Below are positions 41,570 to 51,470 of a stretch of DNA of 64,000 nt, one piece after another. Within the stretch, counting starts at the first letter, position 1; each line of letters starts with the position of its first letter. The translations under genes and the position numbers were made by a program. Source of the stretch: Oegoconia quadripuncta (lineage: Eukaryota > Arthropoda > Insecta > Lepidoptera > Autostichidae); contig OX438758.1 of the NCBI GenBank assembly GCA_949316235.1, positions 2,453,772 to 2,517,771 on the forward strand, written 5' to 3'. The notes under the pieces are model-generated. The model saw nothing but the letters and a program-made list of their open reading frames with translations, did not search any database and was not told the DNA's origin.

Positions 41570-41755
41570 CGTAGTCGCGTTCGCTATTTGAGTTTGATTT
41601 GCGAAGTTAAGCAATGTCTGATTGTCAATCCTTAGATGGGTGACCCGGCTGTTTTCAATTCAAGTCGTTAAGCCAAGTCGGTGGCCTATAGCAGCTAAAA
41701 ACCCGGCCAGTCAGGTAACCACTAGTCTAAAACAAATACACTAACCCGCTAGGAC
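41570..41755 (+). mobile_element. 5S rRNA-derived SINE-like element, first part
   Basis: GCGAAGTTAAGCAATGTCTG, GATTGTCAATCC and TTAGATGGGTGACC at 41611-41654 keep the 5S internal control order. The body continues with CAGTCAGGTAACCACTAGTC. It appears to resume after the Harbinger insertion, at 42286-42412, where ATGAGATGAGGCTGTGCCCC and GTTGATGATGATAAATG form an RTE-like tail. Confidence 0.5.
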
Positions 41756-41760
41756 AGTCA

Positions 41761-42285
41761 GGCCTCTATTTCACCAAGTTGACAATTGTCAGCGACATAT
41801 GTCGGCTGACAATTCGACATATGTCGCTGACAATTGTCAACGGATTGACAAATTATTTCGTATAGAAAAGCTTATAAACATTGACAGGCATTTTGTGACA
41901 ATTGTCCTTATCTCAATCAAATGACAATTATGTTGTGAAACAAGAATCATTTTTTGAACTCGACATATTTGTAGATTTGTCGGTAATTGTTGACATGAGA
42001 TCGAGGCTGTGTCAGGCTAGCGTGACAATTGTAGTGTTTTCGTTGTTAATTACAAAATGGCTCTCCGTGAAAGCAGCAGTAGTGACAGTGATAGTGATTT
42101 AAATGAGTTCGCATATAGGAGAATATATAGAGAACGAATAAATTTCTCCTTTGACATTACTGAATTAGCGTTTAAGGAAAAATTTCGAATTAGTAAAACC
42201 AGTGTCGAATACTTAATAAATGAAATCGGTGCGGTTATATTTTTTTGACAATTGTCGCACCTGTCAACTTGGTGAAATAGGGGCC
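41761..42285 (+). mobile_element. Non-autonomous Harbinger-like element with transposase exon remnant
   Basis: 525 bp bounded by GGCCTCTATTTCACCAAG and the inverse of GGCCCCTATTTCACCAAG. It contains a perfect 26-bp stem palindrome at 41779-41840 (TTGACAATTGTCAGCGACAT and inverse, 10-base loop) and a short transposase-like ORF. No clear short target duplication was found. Instead TAGTCTAAAACAAATACAC flanks it on both sides at about 41725 and 42290. Confidence 0.7.
42057..42248 (+). pseudogene. N-terminal remnant of a Harbinger-type transposase
   Basis: 63 codons starting MALRESSSSDSDSDLNEF, then YRERINFSFDITELAFKEKF and RISKTSVEYLINEIG. The acidic-serine start and the 'FKEKFRISKTSVEYLI' helix resemble the first exon of HARBI1/PIF-type transposases (…RFRLSK.TV..LL..I). 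The ORF runs directly into TTTTTTTGACAATTGTCGCA of the right terminal repeat and stops, so the catalytic DDE domain has been deleted. Similarity is from memory. Confidence 0.55.
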
Positions 42286-42412
42286 AGGTAGTCTAAAACA
42301 AATACACCAACCCGCTTTGGGCCCGCGTAGTGTATTATGGCTCACACCTCTCCCAATGAGATGAGGCTGTGCCCCTCTAGTGGGCACTTGTAAGGCTGTT
42401 GATGATGATAAA
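42286..42412 (+). repeat. RTE-like tail with GAT repeats
   Basis: AGTGTATTATGGCTCACACC, AATGAGATGAGGCTGTGCCC and TGATGATGATAAATG. Likely the 3' continuation of the element at 41570-41755. Confidence 0.45.
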
Positions 42413-42450
42413 TGTTTGCAGGCTGGTCTCTACTTAGCACTTAGAACTTA

Positions 42451-42490
42451 GACCGCCTCCATGGCTCAATGTAAACACATTGGGTTTACA
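42451..42490 (+). repeat. SINE-A head scrap
   Basis: GACCGCCTCCATGGCTCAAT and ACACATTGGGTTTACA, then the match ends. Confidence 0.55.
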
Positions 42491-43330
42491 GGTTGGTGGC
42501 AGAAGCGCTTAGAAGCTCGGAAGTTGTCACAGTTTGACATCAGAAGGGCAATTCTCGTAATATCTCGTATTACAATTACAGTCAAAATTCAGTTCGGATC
42601 CAGTCTCGATCTCCTAAATGTCAAATGCGACATTAAATATAAAGATTCGTAATGTAATTATATCGAAATGTGATCGAAAGTTGAACAAAGCTCTCACTAT
42701 TAATTGTTCAGTATTGCCCAGCTGAAGTGATATAAGTAGTTTTTTGACAAATGTGAAAGAGAATAAATAGAAGGTAGCAAGCGCATATTTGACGAACTGT
42801 AAATTTTTTTAATCTCGAACTTGATATTAAAAGCTTTGTTCAACTTTCGATCACATTTCGATATAATCACATTACAAACCTTTATATTGTAGTACGACAA
42901 TTACGTATTTGACATTTGGAGACCGAGACTAGATCCGAACTGAATTTTGACTGTAATTGTAATAAGAGATATTACGAGAATTGCCCTTCAGATCACCATA
43001 GGACACCGGACGGATTTCGGAATTCAGAATGTCAAGCATGAGTTTGCGTTCCTCACTCCAATTTTTGCATTCCCAGAGAATGTGATGACCTGCTTGATCT
43101 CCTTCGCCACATTCACATTCAGAAGATTCGACCAGAATAGAGGTAAGCTTTGCTTTAAAGTTTGGGTAATATTCTGTTGAAACAAGCATCGTCGCACACC
43201 GGTCGCGGCTACTCGGCTAAGAATAGGTAGAGTCGCAGTGTCAAGACTCAAGACAGCCGCCAGGTCAAGGTTGTCACGTAAAAAATAATTTTGACTGTTG
43301 CGTATCCAAGCATAATCTTTAACTAACAAT
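42491..43330 (-). pseudogene. LINE ORF C-terminus (CCHC/RNase H-type tail), split by a MITE
   Basis: The minus strand reads AWIRNSQNYFLRDNLD and VAATGVRRCLF in one frame, then after a frameshift near 43185 SECECGEGDQAGHHILWECK and NWSEERKLMLDIL. The C-C-H-C spacing (CECG...HHILWEC) is the zinc-knuckle-like end of R1/jockey-type ORF2 proteins. Removing the MITE at 42544-42988 joins PVSYGDL to MSNCDNFRASKRFCHQ, so the ORF continued to about 42491. It is a dead fragment. Confidence 0.65.
42544..42988. mobile_element. 445-bp MITE with ~140-bp terminal inverted repeats
   Basis: Ends AAGGGCAATTCTCGTAATAT on both sides (inverted). The arms are about 90% alike and continue through CAGTCAAAATTCAGTTCGGA and TATATCGAAATGTGATCGAA. 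CAG at 42541-42543 and 42989-42991 is a 3-bp duplication, supported because removing the element restores the LINE frame. No ORF. Confidence 0.85.
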
Positions 43331-43519
43331 AGATGAAATTACAGAATAACTGTAATAATCTCAGGGACAAAAGAGAATCAGATTTGAACAAGAAACAAAT
43401 ACGCAATAGGCTGCCATTAATCCGCTACCGTCCTTTTGACATTTATAGCTCACAAAAAGAGGTTCCCAATTCGCGTACTGTAAAATTGTCCTTCTTTTTG
43501 AATTAACGATGATTTTTTC

Positions 43520-43828
43520 TTTTTTTATGTACGACGGTATCGTACTTGACCTTGATTTAAGTGAAGATGAGGTCGAAGGTGGAAGCTTACTGACCCGTAA
43601 ACCCCAACACATTTGGGGGACTGGCTATCTTATCTCTGACAACCGGAACACAACAATGCTATTAACATTGCTGCTTGGCGGCCGATTTAGATGAGATGGT
43701 GCTAGCTAGCCAGGCGGACATTCAAAATGCCCTACCACCAACCAAACCGAGTACTTAAACATGTACCCCGCTGGGGATCGAACCCGCGCGACCTCCGAAT
43801 CGTAAACCCAATGTTGTTTACCTACATT
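43520..43828 (-). mobile_element. SINE-A, near full length
   Basis: Complete body on minus with B box GGTTCGATCCC near 43780 and tail at 43520. The head stops at GTAAACAACATTGGGTTTAC; a displaced scrap (GACATTTAAAATGCCCTACC) lies at 43850-43873. Confidence 0.85.
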
Positions 43829-43889
43829 AAGATCCCCATCTTAATGTAGGACATTTAAAATGCCCTACCACCAACCGAACCAACCTCTC

Positions 43890-44095
43890 GAGATGGTCCC
43901 ATTTAAATTTTATCAAATTCTGATGATGGAATCAACACATGTGAGGATAACTAAACTTCTTAACCGTTGCTAAAGTAGATAGGTACAAAGTTTATTGCAA
44001 AGTAGTTGCATATCAAATACAGCTATGTGGGTACTAAATTGTAGCGAAACTTGTAATATTGTAATCAACACTATTATCTAAATATATATAACTCA
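43890..44095. other. No recognised feature
   Basis: AT-rich, nothing supported. Confidence 0.3.
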
Positions 44096-44097
44096 AA

Positions 44098-44313
44098 GGT
44101 GACTGACATAGTGATCTATCAACGCCCAGCCCAAACCACTGGACGGATCGGGCTGAAATTTGGCATGCAGGTAGATGTTATGACGTAGGCATCCGCTAAG
44201 GAAGGATTTTGATAAATTCTACCCCCAATGGGATAAAATAGGGGATGAAAGTTTGTTGTTTGTATTTTGATAAAATCTTCCACGCGGACGAAGTCGCGGG
44301 AGGAAAGCTAGTC
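44098..44313 (+). mobile_element. Helitron-like repeat, variant subfamily
   Basis: CCACTGGACGGATCGGGCTG, AATTTGGCATGCAGGTAGAT and GCGGACGAAGTCGCGGGAGG ending AAAGCTAG at 44306-44313. Same layout as 48608-48805 with a different interior. Confidence 0.6.
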
Positions 44314-44431
44314 AATGATAAACTTAATGCATTTTTCCGTTTTCTATTAAAATAGTGACAAAAGTGCATCTTTCTTTTTTGAGAGAACCTTGTTATAAAT
44401 ACTTAATGTTTACATTTGTTGTGTACCTATG

Positions 44432-44640
44432 AGTACAATACAATGCAATACAACGCAACGCAACGCAACACAACGCAACACAACAACACTTCAACACAAC
44501 ATAACTCAACACGACACAATACATATACACTTTATTGCACAACAGAAAAGAAAATACAGTTACAGAAAGTGGTAGAATTATAACGTACAATTGCATTAAG
44601 TAATTGTGCATCTGATTAAATCTGAATGCTCTTGTCAGAT
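44432..44640 (-). repeat. LINE-T tail with CAACG/CAACA expansion
   Basis: ATACACTTTATTGCACAACA marks a LINE-T-like 3' end on minus. The tail repeat has expanded and diverged into CAACG, CAACA and CAATA units at 44437-44520. Confidence 0.55.
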
Positions 44641-45310
44641 AAAAAAAATATCAAGCGACTTTATAGGTAGGTAATAACCGTAGTCGGGGTTTTTTAATAT
44701 ATACATTTTTTTAGTATTTAATTTTTTTGATAATATATAGATAACTTCATTTTTTTCACCGAGTCCTATCATTTGATACCCACTTCTAGGTAATAGAATT
44801 ATTTGCTGTCAATTGTGACAAAATGACCGCCAGCGTCCGCCATATTGAATTTCTCACGTTTCCCGAGACAAGTACGAATATAACGGACCAGTAAGGCTGT
44901 TGGAGGCAAAACACGTTCAGTAAAAACACTGTAGCGATCGATATTTTAACGCAATCTGACCAACGAAATATACTCATAAGTTAAGATAGCGTATTAAAAT
45001 TGCTTTTAAAAATTATGTAGGCGGCACTCCATCAACATTTGACTCAATGTGTTATTAAATAATTCCCGTCGATCTAAGTGGAATAAGTCCTTTCGTACTC
45101 ACCAATTCCCCCGTCAAGGGACCTATTTTCAAAGACAACCTCTTTAAAAATTTATATCGAACGAGTCAAAAATAAGGGTTTTGATCAGACTTTAGTTATA
45201 GGTACTTCATATTGACATTACCGTTAGAAAGACCATAGAATGAAAGGGTCCTTAACAATTCAGGGATATGATTTACTTATACCATTTTTTAAATTTGTTA
45301 GTAATAAGTA
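44641..45310. other. No recognised gene
   Basis: Nothing supported. Confidence 0.3.
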
Positions 45311-45321
45311 AGTAAATAATA

Positions 45322-45572
45322 AGACGACCGTTTGGTGTAGTGGATAGTGACCCTGTCAGCGAAACCAACGGTTGCGGGTTCGAATCCCGTGAGGGGTAAA
45401 TATTTGTGTGATGAATACGAACATTTATTCCCTAGTTATGGATGTTTATATAAATATTTATGTATGTTTATCCATTATCTAGTTATTATCTAGTCCATAG
45501 CACAAGCTTTACTTAGTTTGGGGCTACATGATTGGTGTAAGTGTCCGAAATATATTTATTATTTATTTATTA
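45322..45572 (+). mobile_element. SINE-C, full length
   Basis: GACGACCGTTTGGTGTAGTG head, B box GGTTCGAATCC, 3' end GATTGGTGTAAGTGTCCGAA and TTTA tail. Confidence 0.88.
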
Positions 45573-45915
45573 TTAAAAAAGAACAAAAAAAAATAGTTAT
45601 TCACTTCGCAAGTTTACACACATTTTTAATAAATAAAATTCATAGATGAACAACGATTAGAACATGTGAAATCTGATTATTGAACTAGGAAATAACTATT
45701 TAACTATTTAGGTACTATGCCTCACGGAAGCAAGTTGGACGGCGTATTTTTTCTATAAGATATAGGTATTTTCAATTGTGTTTTATAAATTTGTTGTTTC
45801 ATTTACATACTTAATTAAATTGTATAATTATTATTCCCATAGATAATATAAATTAATTCCGATTTCAATTTACACCTATAAATTTAATCCTTTAAGAATA
45901 CTTAAACTGTTACCT

Positions 45916-45959
45916 ATCGGGTTTTTTGGTTTTTAAATATAAAAACCAAAAAACCCGAT
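45916..45959. repeat. Perfect 20-bp stem hairpin
   Basis: ATCGGGTTTTTTGGTTTTTA at 45916-45935, loop AATA, then its exact inverse to 45959. It lies 90 bases before the 38-bp satellite. No gene is adjacent, so it is not an obvious terminator. Confidence 0.9.
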
Positions 45960-46047
45960 TGTAACTATAATTTGGAAATTGGTTTTTTTACTATAAAATA
46001 TATTCTATCAAGACGAATCGAAGGACACCTCGCATTTGAAAATCGGC

Positions 46048-46952
46048 AAGCCAATAGGTAACAGAAATCAACATACATACATGTAAAATCTTTGTTAAAG
46101 AAAAAAAAATACATACCTACTTAGCCAATAGGTAACAGAAATCTACATACATACTTAACCATAGGTAACAGAAATCTACATACATACTTAGCCAATAGGT
46201 AACAGAAATCTACATACATGCTTAGCCAATAGGAAACAGAAATCAACATACATACATACTTAGCCAATAGGTAACAGAAATCAACATACATACATACTTA
46301 GCCAATAGGTAACAGAAATCTACATACATACTTAGCCAATAGGAAACAGAAATCAACATACATACATACTTAGCCAATAGGTAACAGAAATCAACATACA
46401 TACATACTTAGCCAATAGGTAACAGAAATCAACATACATACATACTTAGCCAATAGGTAACAGAAATGTACATACATACATACTTAGCCAATAGGTAACA
46501 GAAATGTACATACATACATACTTAGCCAATAGGAAACAGAAATGTACATATATACATACTTAGCCAATAGGTAACAGAAATGTACATACATACATACTTA
46601 GCCAATAGGTAACAGAAATGTACATACATACATACTTAGCCAATAGGAAACAGAAATGTACATACATACATACTTAGCCAATAGGTAACAGAAATGTACA
46701 TACATACATACTTAGCCAATAGGTAACAGAAATGTACATACATACATACTTAGCCAATAGGAAACAGAAATGTACATACATACATACTTAGCCAATAGGA
46801 AACAGAAATCAACATACATACATACTTAGCCAATAGGTAACAGAAATCTACATACATACTTAGCCAATAGGTAACAGAAATCAACATACATACATACTTA
46901 GCCAATAGGTAACAGAAATCAACATACATACATACTTAGCCAATAAGTAACA
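46048..46952 (+). repeat. 38-bp satellite with a three-unit higher-order pattern
   Basis: About 23 units of CTTAGCCAATAGGTAACAGA plus AATCTACATACATACATA-type sequence, 34 or 38 bp by gain or loss of one CATA. Two variable sites define subtypes: GGTAAC or GGAAAC, and ATCAAC, ATCTAC or ATGTAC. From about 46445 to 46790 the order GT, GT, GA repeats three times, so a 114-bp block was duplicated as a unit. First unit is spaced by 40 bases of unrelated sequence. Confidence 0.92.
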
Positions 46953-46959
46953 GAACCAA

Positions 46960-47388
46960 CATTGGTCAACACAGCCCTTTGTATCGAATGTGTGCATTAT
47001 GTAATTGCACAAGAAACCAGATTGATATATTTTCAGGAACAATCGCCTCCACTAAGAAAGTTATCTATGGTTGTATATGTATTAAGCATTAATCATCGTT
47101 TCTTTTTGTACAACAATTATAAATAGGTCTTCTTGTATTGTCTTTGTGATTTAGTTCGTTAATAGACTATTTTATTGTTAAATATTGAAACTGTATACCC
47201 ATGTGCATGCTGTGTTCACATCCAGTAGGATATATTCAGTTAATTGTGTCGTAATGTTGGGTAAGACTGAAAATATTTTGAATTGAACCCAGTTTTATGA
47301 ACCGTTTAAAAAAGAAATCTTAAATACATACACTCGAAAAACATAACCCTCCTTTTTGAAGCTATCGGATAATATATATGTACTGATT
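46960..47388. other. No recognised gene
   Basis: ATACATACACTCGAAAAACA and TAACCCTCCTTTTTGAAGC at 47322-47360 belong to a dispersed repeat tail. Otherwise nothing. Confidence 0.35.
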
Positions 47389-47389
47389 T

Positions 47390-48600
47390 AGCGCGCAAAA
47401 TTTGAGCGGGATCTGTCATTTAATTTGTTTTAAACTACACTTTTTGTTGGTCATAGTTTTGAGTCCTCGGCGATTTTTACAATGGAAAATATTGTTGAAC
47501 AAAGAGTGTGCTTAAATTTTGTGTTTCAAATGATATTTCATGTGGTGAATCACTAAAAATGTTGCGAAATACCTACGGCGAATCGTGTATATCGAAAACA
47601 AGGGCTTATGAATGGTATAAGGCTTTTAAAGAAGGCCGAGAAGTAGTAGTAGACTTGCCTCGTTCTGGTAGACCTTCAACCGCTACGACCAAAGAAAACA
47701 TCGACAGAATCAAGAAGCTAGTGCTCGAAAATCGACGTATGAGTCTGAGAGAGTTGGCTAGTGAGGTGAACATATCTTTTAAGTCCGTCCACAACATTCT
47801 CATTGACATTTTAGGCATGAAACGCGTCGCCGCTCGACTAGTTCCAAAAGAGCTCAATTTTGTTCAAAAAGCGCAGCGAAAGCATGTCGCTGAAGACATG
47901 GTTTCCCGAGCTTCTACGGATCCGACCTTTATGAAACGTATAATAACTGGCGACGAGACATGGGTTTATGAGTACGACATGCAAACAAGCCAACAGTCTT
48001 CAGAATGGCGTCTCGAAAACGAGCCGAAACCCAAAAAACCGCGGCAAAGTCGCTCCAAAATCAAGGTGATGCTGACAGTTTTTTTTGACTACCGTGGTGT
48101 GGTTCACTCCGAATTCCTTCCAGAGGGAGAAACAGTGAATAAAGAATATTATTTAGGCGTCATGAAGCGTTTGCGTGAGAGTATCCGCCGAAAACGTCCA
48201 GATTTGTGGCAACACAACTCATGGATGCTGCACCATGATAATGCACCATCACATACAGCCATTATAGTGAAAGAGTTTTTAGCGAAAAATTCAACAAAAG
48301 TTCTCGACCAAGCACCGTATTCACCTGATATGGCTCCGTCTGACTTTTTTTTATTTCCCAAGTTAAAATTACCACTTCGAGGAAAACGTTTTGAGTCGAT
48401 AGAAGCCATAAAAGAAAATTCGCTGAATGAGCTAAAGGCCATACCGCAAATAGCCTATGAAAAATGTATGGAAGACTGGGTGAAGCGGTGGAGATGTTGT
48501 ATTGCAAGCGATGGGGCCTACTTTGAAGGCGATAAAATAAATTTAGATGAATAATTTGTATTTTTTGTTTTATTGACAAATTCCCGATACTTAGTACACT
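47390..48600 (+). mobile_element. Second DD34D mariner, ends unclear
   Basis: The transposase region is nearly complete. CGGGATCTGTCATTTAA (left, near 47409) and, inverted, CGGGAATTTGTCAATAAA (right, near 48572-48589) look like parts of terminal repeats. The outer boundaries and TA duplication could not be fixed by eye. Confidence 0.75.
47482..48554 (+). pseudogene. Mariner transposase with start-proximal frameshift
   Basis: The protein frame from 47508 holds 348 codons: helix-turn-helix region AYEWYKAFKEGREVV (34-48) and the second helix VNISFKSVHNIL (88-98), linker LVPKEL (111-116), and a full DD34D triad at D149 (TGDETWVYEY), D244 (HHDNAPSH) and D279 (YSPDMAPSDFF). It resembles SETMAR-related or vertumnana-type mariners rather than the irritans copy at 12170. 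Codon 47508 is GTG and a stop lies upstream in frame. The natural ATG at 47482 (MENIVEQRVC) is in another frame, so one base seems lost near 47506-47510. First in-frame ATG is 47559. Confidence 0.85.
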
Positions 48601-48607
48601 GAATGTA

Positions 48608-48805
48608 TATCTATCATAAATGTGAAAGATTGGATGTTTTTTTTTTGTTCCTCAATCACGGCAAAACGGATGAACGGATTTGGATGAATCTTGGTAAATA
48701 GGTAGAACATACCCTGGATTAAGATATAGGATAGGTATCTTTTATCCCGATAAAGTGGTAAATAAATTTCCGCACTGAAGTTACTCCACGCAGGCGATAA
48801 ATAAA
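48608..48805 (+). mobile_element. Helitron-like repeat, compact copy
   Basis: ATCATAAATGTGAAAGATTG, ACGGATGAACGGATTTGGAT, TTTTATCCCGATAAAGTGGT and CTCCACGCAGGCGATAAAT. It lies directly after the mariner. Confidence 0.6.
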
Positions 48806-49168
48806 GCAATAAAACCTAAATATCTTTCAAACAACTGAAACGTTTGCAAATCAAAATCAAAAAATGCTTTATTTTGTAGGTACACAGGGTACACTTAAAA
48901 TAGTGAGATTTTACATTTTTAATGCTTGTTCAAAAGGCAATTTTCCCTTGAGAAGAACAAGCAAGAAACTCGAGAGGTCGCTCTTTTAAAAAAAGGTTTT
49001 TATATTACAAAATTATTATTTTATATTATAATATTTCATTATTAATTGTGAAATAGTCTGGTTATGCGAACGGGCTGGTTATGTCCATGATTGTTTATCA
49101 TCGAAATAATCTGATATTTTATAATATGCTTTCTTAATAAGTTTCTGTTTTATAGTATCTTTAAATTA

Positions 49169-49617
49169 TTACAGTGTAACATAGGCCTCCAGCTTCCTTC
49201 TTCGCGTCAGGACTTAACAAAGGAACGTTACCAACCAAATCGTCGCACTTGTCCAAGGGGCGAGCCCACTCGAGATGTCGCAAAATCACCACAAGCGCAA
49301 CCGAGTCGCATCGCAATAGTGTTGCACAAAGCTAAACAATTTTGTATGCCCACCGTCGAATAATTTATTTACGAAAATATTAAATAGGTGTACAACTGAC
49401 CATTGTTAGCGATGACCGCGACTTGGCGCGTTTCGTTACGCGCGTTCACTTTTTATTTTATTGGTTTAAATTTCTTTATCTATTAAATGAAACGTAAATT
49501 AATTCGTCGCGTGAGGCACAAGTCATAGAAATAGCATATACACCTTGTTCGAATGTCCATGTGAAATATTTATGGATATTGCATTGGTAAGAAAAACCTC
49601 GTTCTGGTTGTCAGAGA
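49169..49617. other. Insert of unknown type within LINE-J
   Basis: Not recognised. GATGTCGCAAAATCACCACA and similar words do not match other parts of the window. Confidence 0.3.
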
Positions 49618-49782
49618 CGAGTCGGTCGGTCCCCAGCGGGGTAATGTTTAAGTACTCGGTTTGGTTGGTGGTAGGGCATTTTAAATGTCCGCCTGGCTAG
49701 CTACCACCATCTTATCTAAATCTGCCGCCAAGAGCAATATTAATTGCATTGTTGTGTTCCGGTAGACAGAGATAAGGTAGCC
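49618..49782 (+). mobile_element. SINE-A fragment
   Basis: From TCGGTCCCCAGCGGGGTAAT through the body to CCGGTAGACAGAGATAAGGT. Both ends missing. Confidence 0.7.
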
Positions 49783-49990
49783 TATACATAGCCATTTGAA
49801 TGAATTACTGACTTTGCGGAGGCGACTTATGTGAGCTGGAAGTTTATCTTTATTTCTTGTATTGACGCTATGTTTATCACTATTTTTCCTAAATGATGCT
49901 ATATTTTTTTGACATTATATTAGATTTTCAAAAATTTACTGTGACGATCATACACTTTAAATTTGTCTCTAAGTGACACTACAGGACTTT

Positions 49991-50055
49991 AGTAACTTAT
50001 TAGTAATCTGTGCTACAGGTTTAGTAACTTATTAGTAATCTGTGCTACAGGTCTC
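49991..50055. repeat. 32-bp tandem duplication in LINE-J
   Basis: TTTAGTAACTTATTAGTAAT followed by CTGTGCTACAGG occurs twice in a row. Confidence 0.85.
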
Positions 50056-50317
50056 AATTGATAAATTGCGCGAACGGCTCGTTTTTGTAAAACAAAGATT
50101 GTATTTATATCCGCGGCATTTCCCCACAGCAAGATACCGTAAGACATCAGGTTATGGAAATATCTAAAATATACTCATCTAGCAGTATTTACGTCCGATA
50201 ATCCGTTATCGAGTGGAGAGACGAAAATGGATCAAATAAGGAATGAGTATGTAAGAGGGAGTTTAAAAGTGGCAACCGTGATAGAAATGATGAAAGGATT
50301 TGTGTGAGGGGTGATAT

Positions 50318-50402
50318 TTATCACACAAACCTATCGGGATTCGAACCTGCAACCGTTGGATTTGAAGGCATGGTCTGTGCATTAAACAATCGGTCTTCAA
50401 GT
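50318..50402 (-). mobile_element. SINE-C head fragment
   Basis: Minus strand: GAAGACCGATTGTTTAATGC, then GGTTGCAGGTTCGAATCCCG and ATAGGTTTGTGTGATAAATA. Confidence 0.6.
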
Positions 50403-50444
50403 AGCCGCCATTCTTAATTTATTTAAAATTTTTTGGTGACATAT

Positions 50445-50648
50445 TTGGTATTCAATTTGGTTGGTGGTAGGGCATTTTAAAATGTCCGCCTGGCTAGCTA
50501 CCACCATCTTATCTAAATCTGCCGCCAAGCAGCAATGTTAATAGCATTGTTGTGTTCCGGTTGTCAGAGATAAGATAGCCAGTTCCATCTTCAGTTAACA
50601 TCAGGTGTGATTGAGGTCAAGTACGAACCTGTCGTGCATAAAAAAAAT
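50445..50648 (+). mobile_element. SINE-A fragment with internal deletion
   Basis: Begins ATTTGGTATTCAATTTGGTT, keeps the body, loses the CCCCCAAATGTGTTGGGG segment and ends in GTCGTGCATAAAAAAA. Confidence 0.75.
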
Positions 50649-50649
50649 A

Positions 50650-51028
50650 CAATGTCATCAACTTTCAGAGCTAAGATTTCACCAAATATAAGTCCTTTAA
50701 GAACCATTAAGTCATATTTCAAACATTAAGACTTATCTAACACTAGTGGGGGACAGCCTGCTATAGCCAGAGATAATACAGGCCTCTCCACTATTCGGGC
50801 CCAGTGCGGATTAGTGAATTTGCGTCTGATAAATTGTGACGAGGTATTCAACCTCGACTTCTTCATCTTTTCGATACTCTTTGGCCTTTTACTTTTTTCG
50901 AATTCGATTCAAAATTTTGAATTCTAAATTGTTTTCTAAAACAGAGGGGAGTCGTTTTCCAGAACTGTTAGAACGGGGTCATGGTACACGATCTATATTT
51001 TTATTCTATTGTAAATTTTATTCTATTC
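50650..51028. other. No recognised gene
   Basis: Nothing supported; the AATTCTAAATTGTTTTCTAA block resembles 32535-32580 inverted. Confidence 0.3.
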
Positions 51029-51029
51029 T

Positions 51030-51245
51030 AATAGCTCAATGTAAACAATATTGGGTTTACGATTCGGAGGTCGCGGGTTCGATCCCCAGCGGGGTAAATG
51101 TTTAAGTACTCGGTTTGGTCGGTGGTAGGGCATTTTAAATGTCCGCCTGGCTAGCTACCACCATCTTATCTAAATCTGCCGCCAAGCAGCAATGTTAATA
51201 GCATTGTTGTGTTCCGGTTGTCAGAGATAAGATAGCCAGCCCCCC
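51030..51245 (+). mobile_element. SINE-A, 3'-truncated
   Basis: From GCTCAATGTAAACAATATTG and B box GGTTCGATCCC to GATAAGATAGCCAGCCCCCC. The last 100 bases are missing, which is unusual for a retroposed copy and implies later deletion. Confidence 0.78.
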
Positions 51246-51384
51246 TACTACTACTTATGCCAATAACTTCTATTTCACTTACCTAATATGCCTACTTCTT
51301 TCCTTACGGTAAAAAAACTCATCCGGTATATTTGCCTAAAATTCAGTGGGTATAATTAATACTCCGACCAACCGGTCGGAGGAG

Positions 51385-51470
51385 GCCTGGGATAGAGAGC
51401 CGTGGAGAGGGAGGAGGGAGGCCTTTGCCCAGCAGTGGGACAGTATGGGCTCCTAATAATAATTAACAAA
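51385..51470 (+). repeat. RTE-type LINE tail
   Basis: GAGGGAGGCCTTTGCCCAGC and AGTGGGACAGTATGGGCTCC followed by TAATAATAATTAA. Encodes EAFAQQWDSMGS before the stop. Confidence 0.6.

Larger units (their letters stand above)
48850..50190 (-). mobile_element. LINE-J copy, interrupted
   Basis: 3' part at 48850-49168 (tail AATCAAAATCAAAAA, 3' UTR GAGAAGAACAAGCAAGAAAC) and upstream part at 49790-50190 (VNTR region, CGGCATTTCCCCACAGCAAG). The 620 bases between hold unrelated sequence and a SINE-A fragment. Confidence 0.7.

Noticed and set aside
45916..45959. Rho-independent terminator
   Set aside because: The hairpin has no gene upstream, and the genome is eukaryotic.
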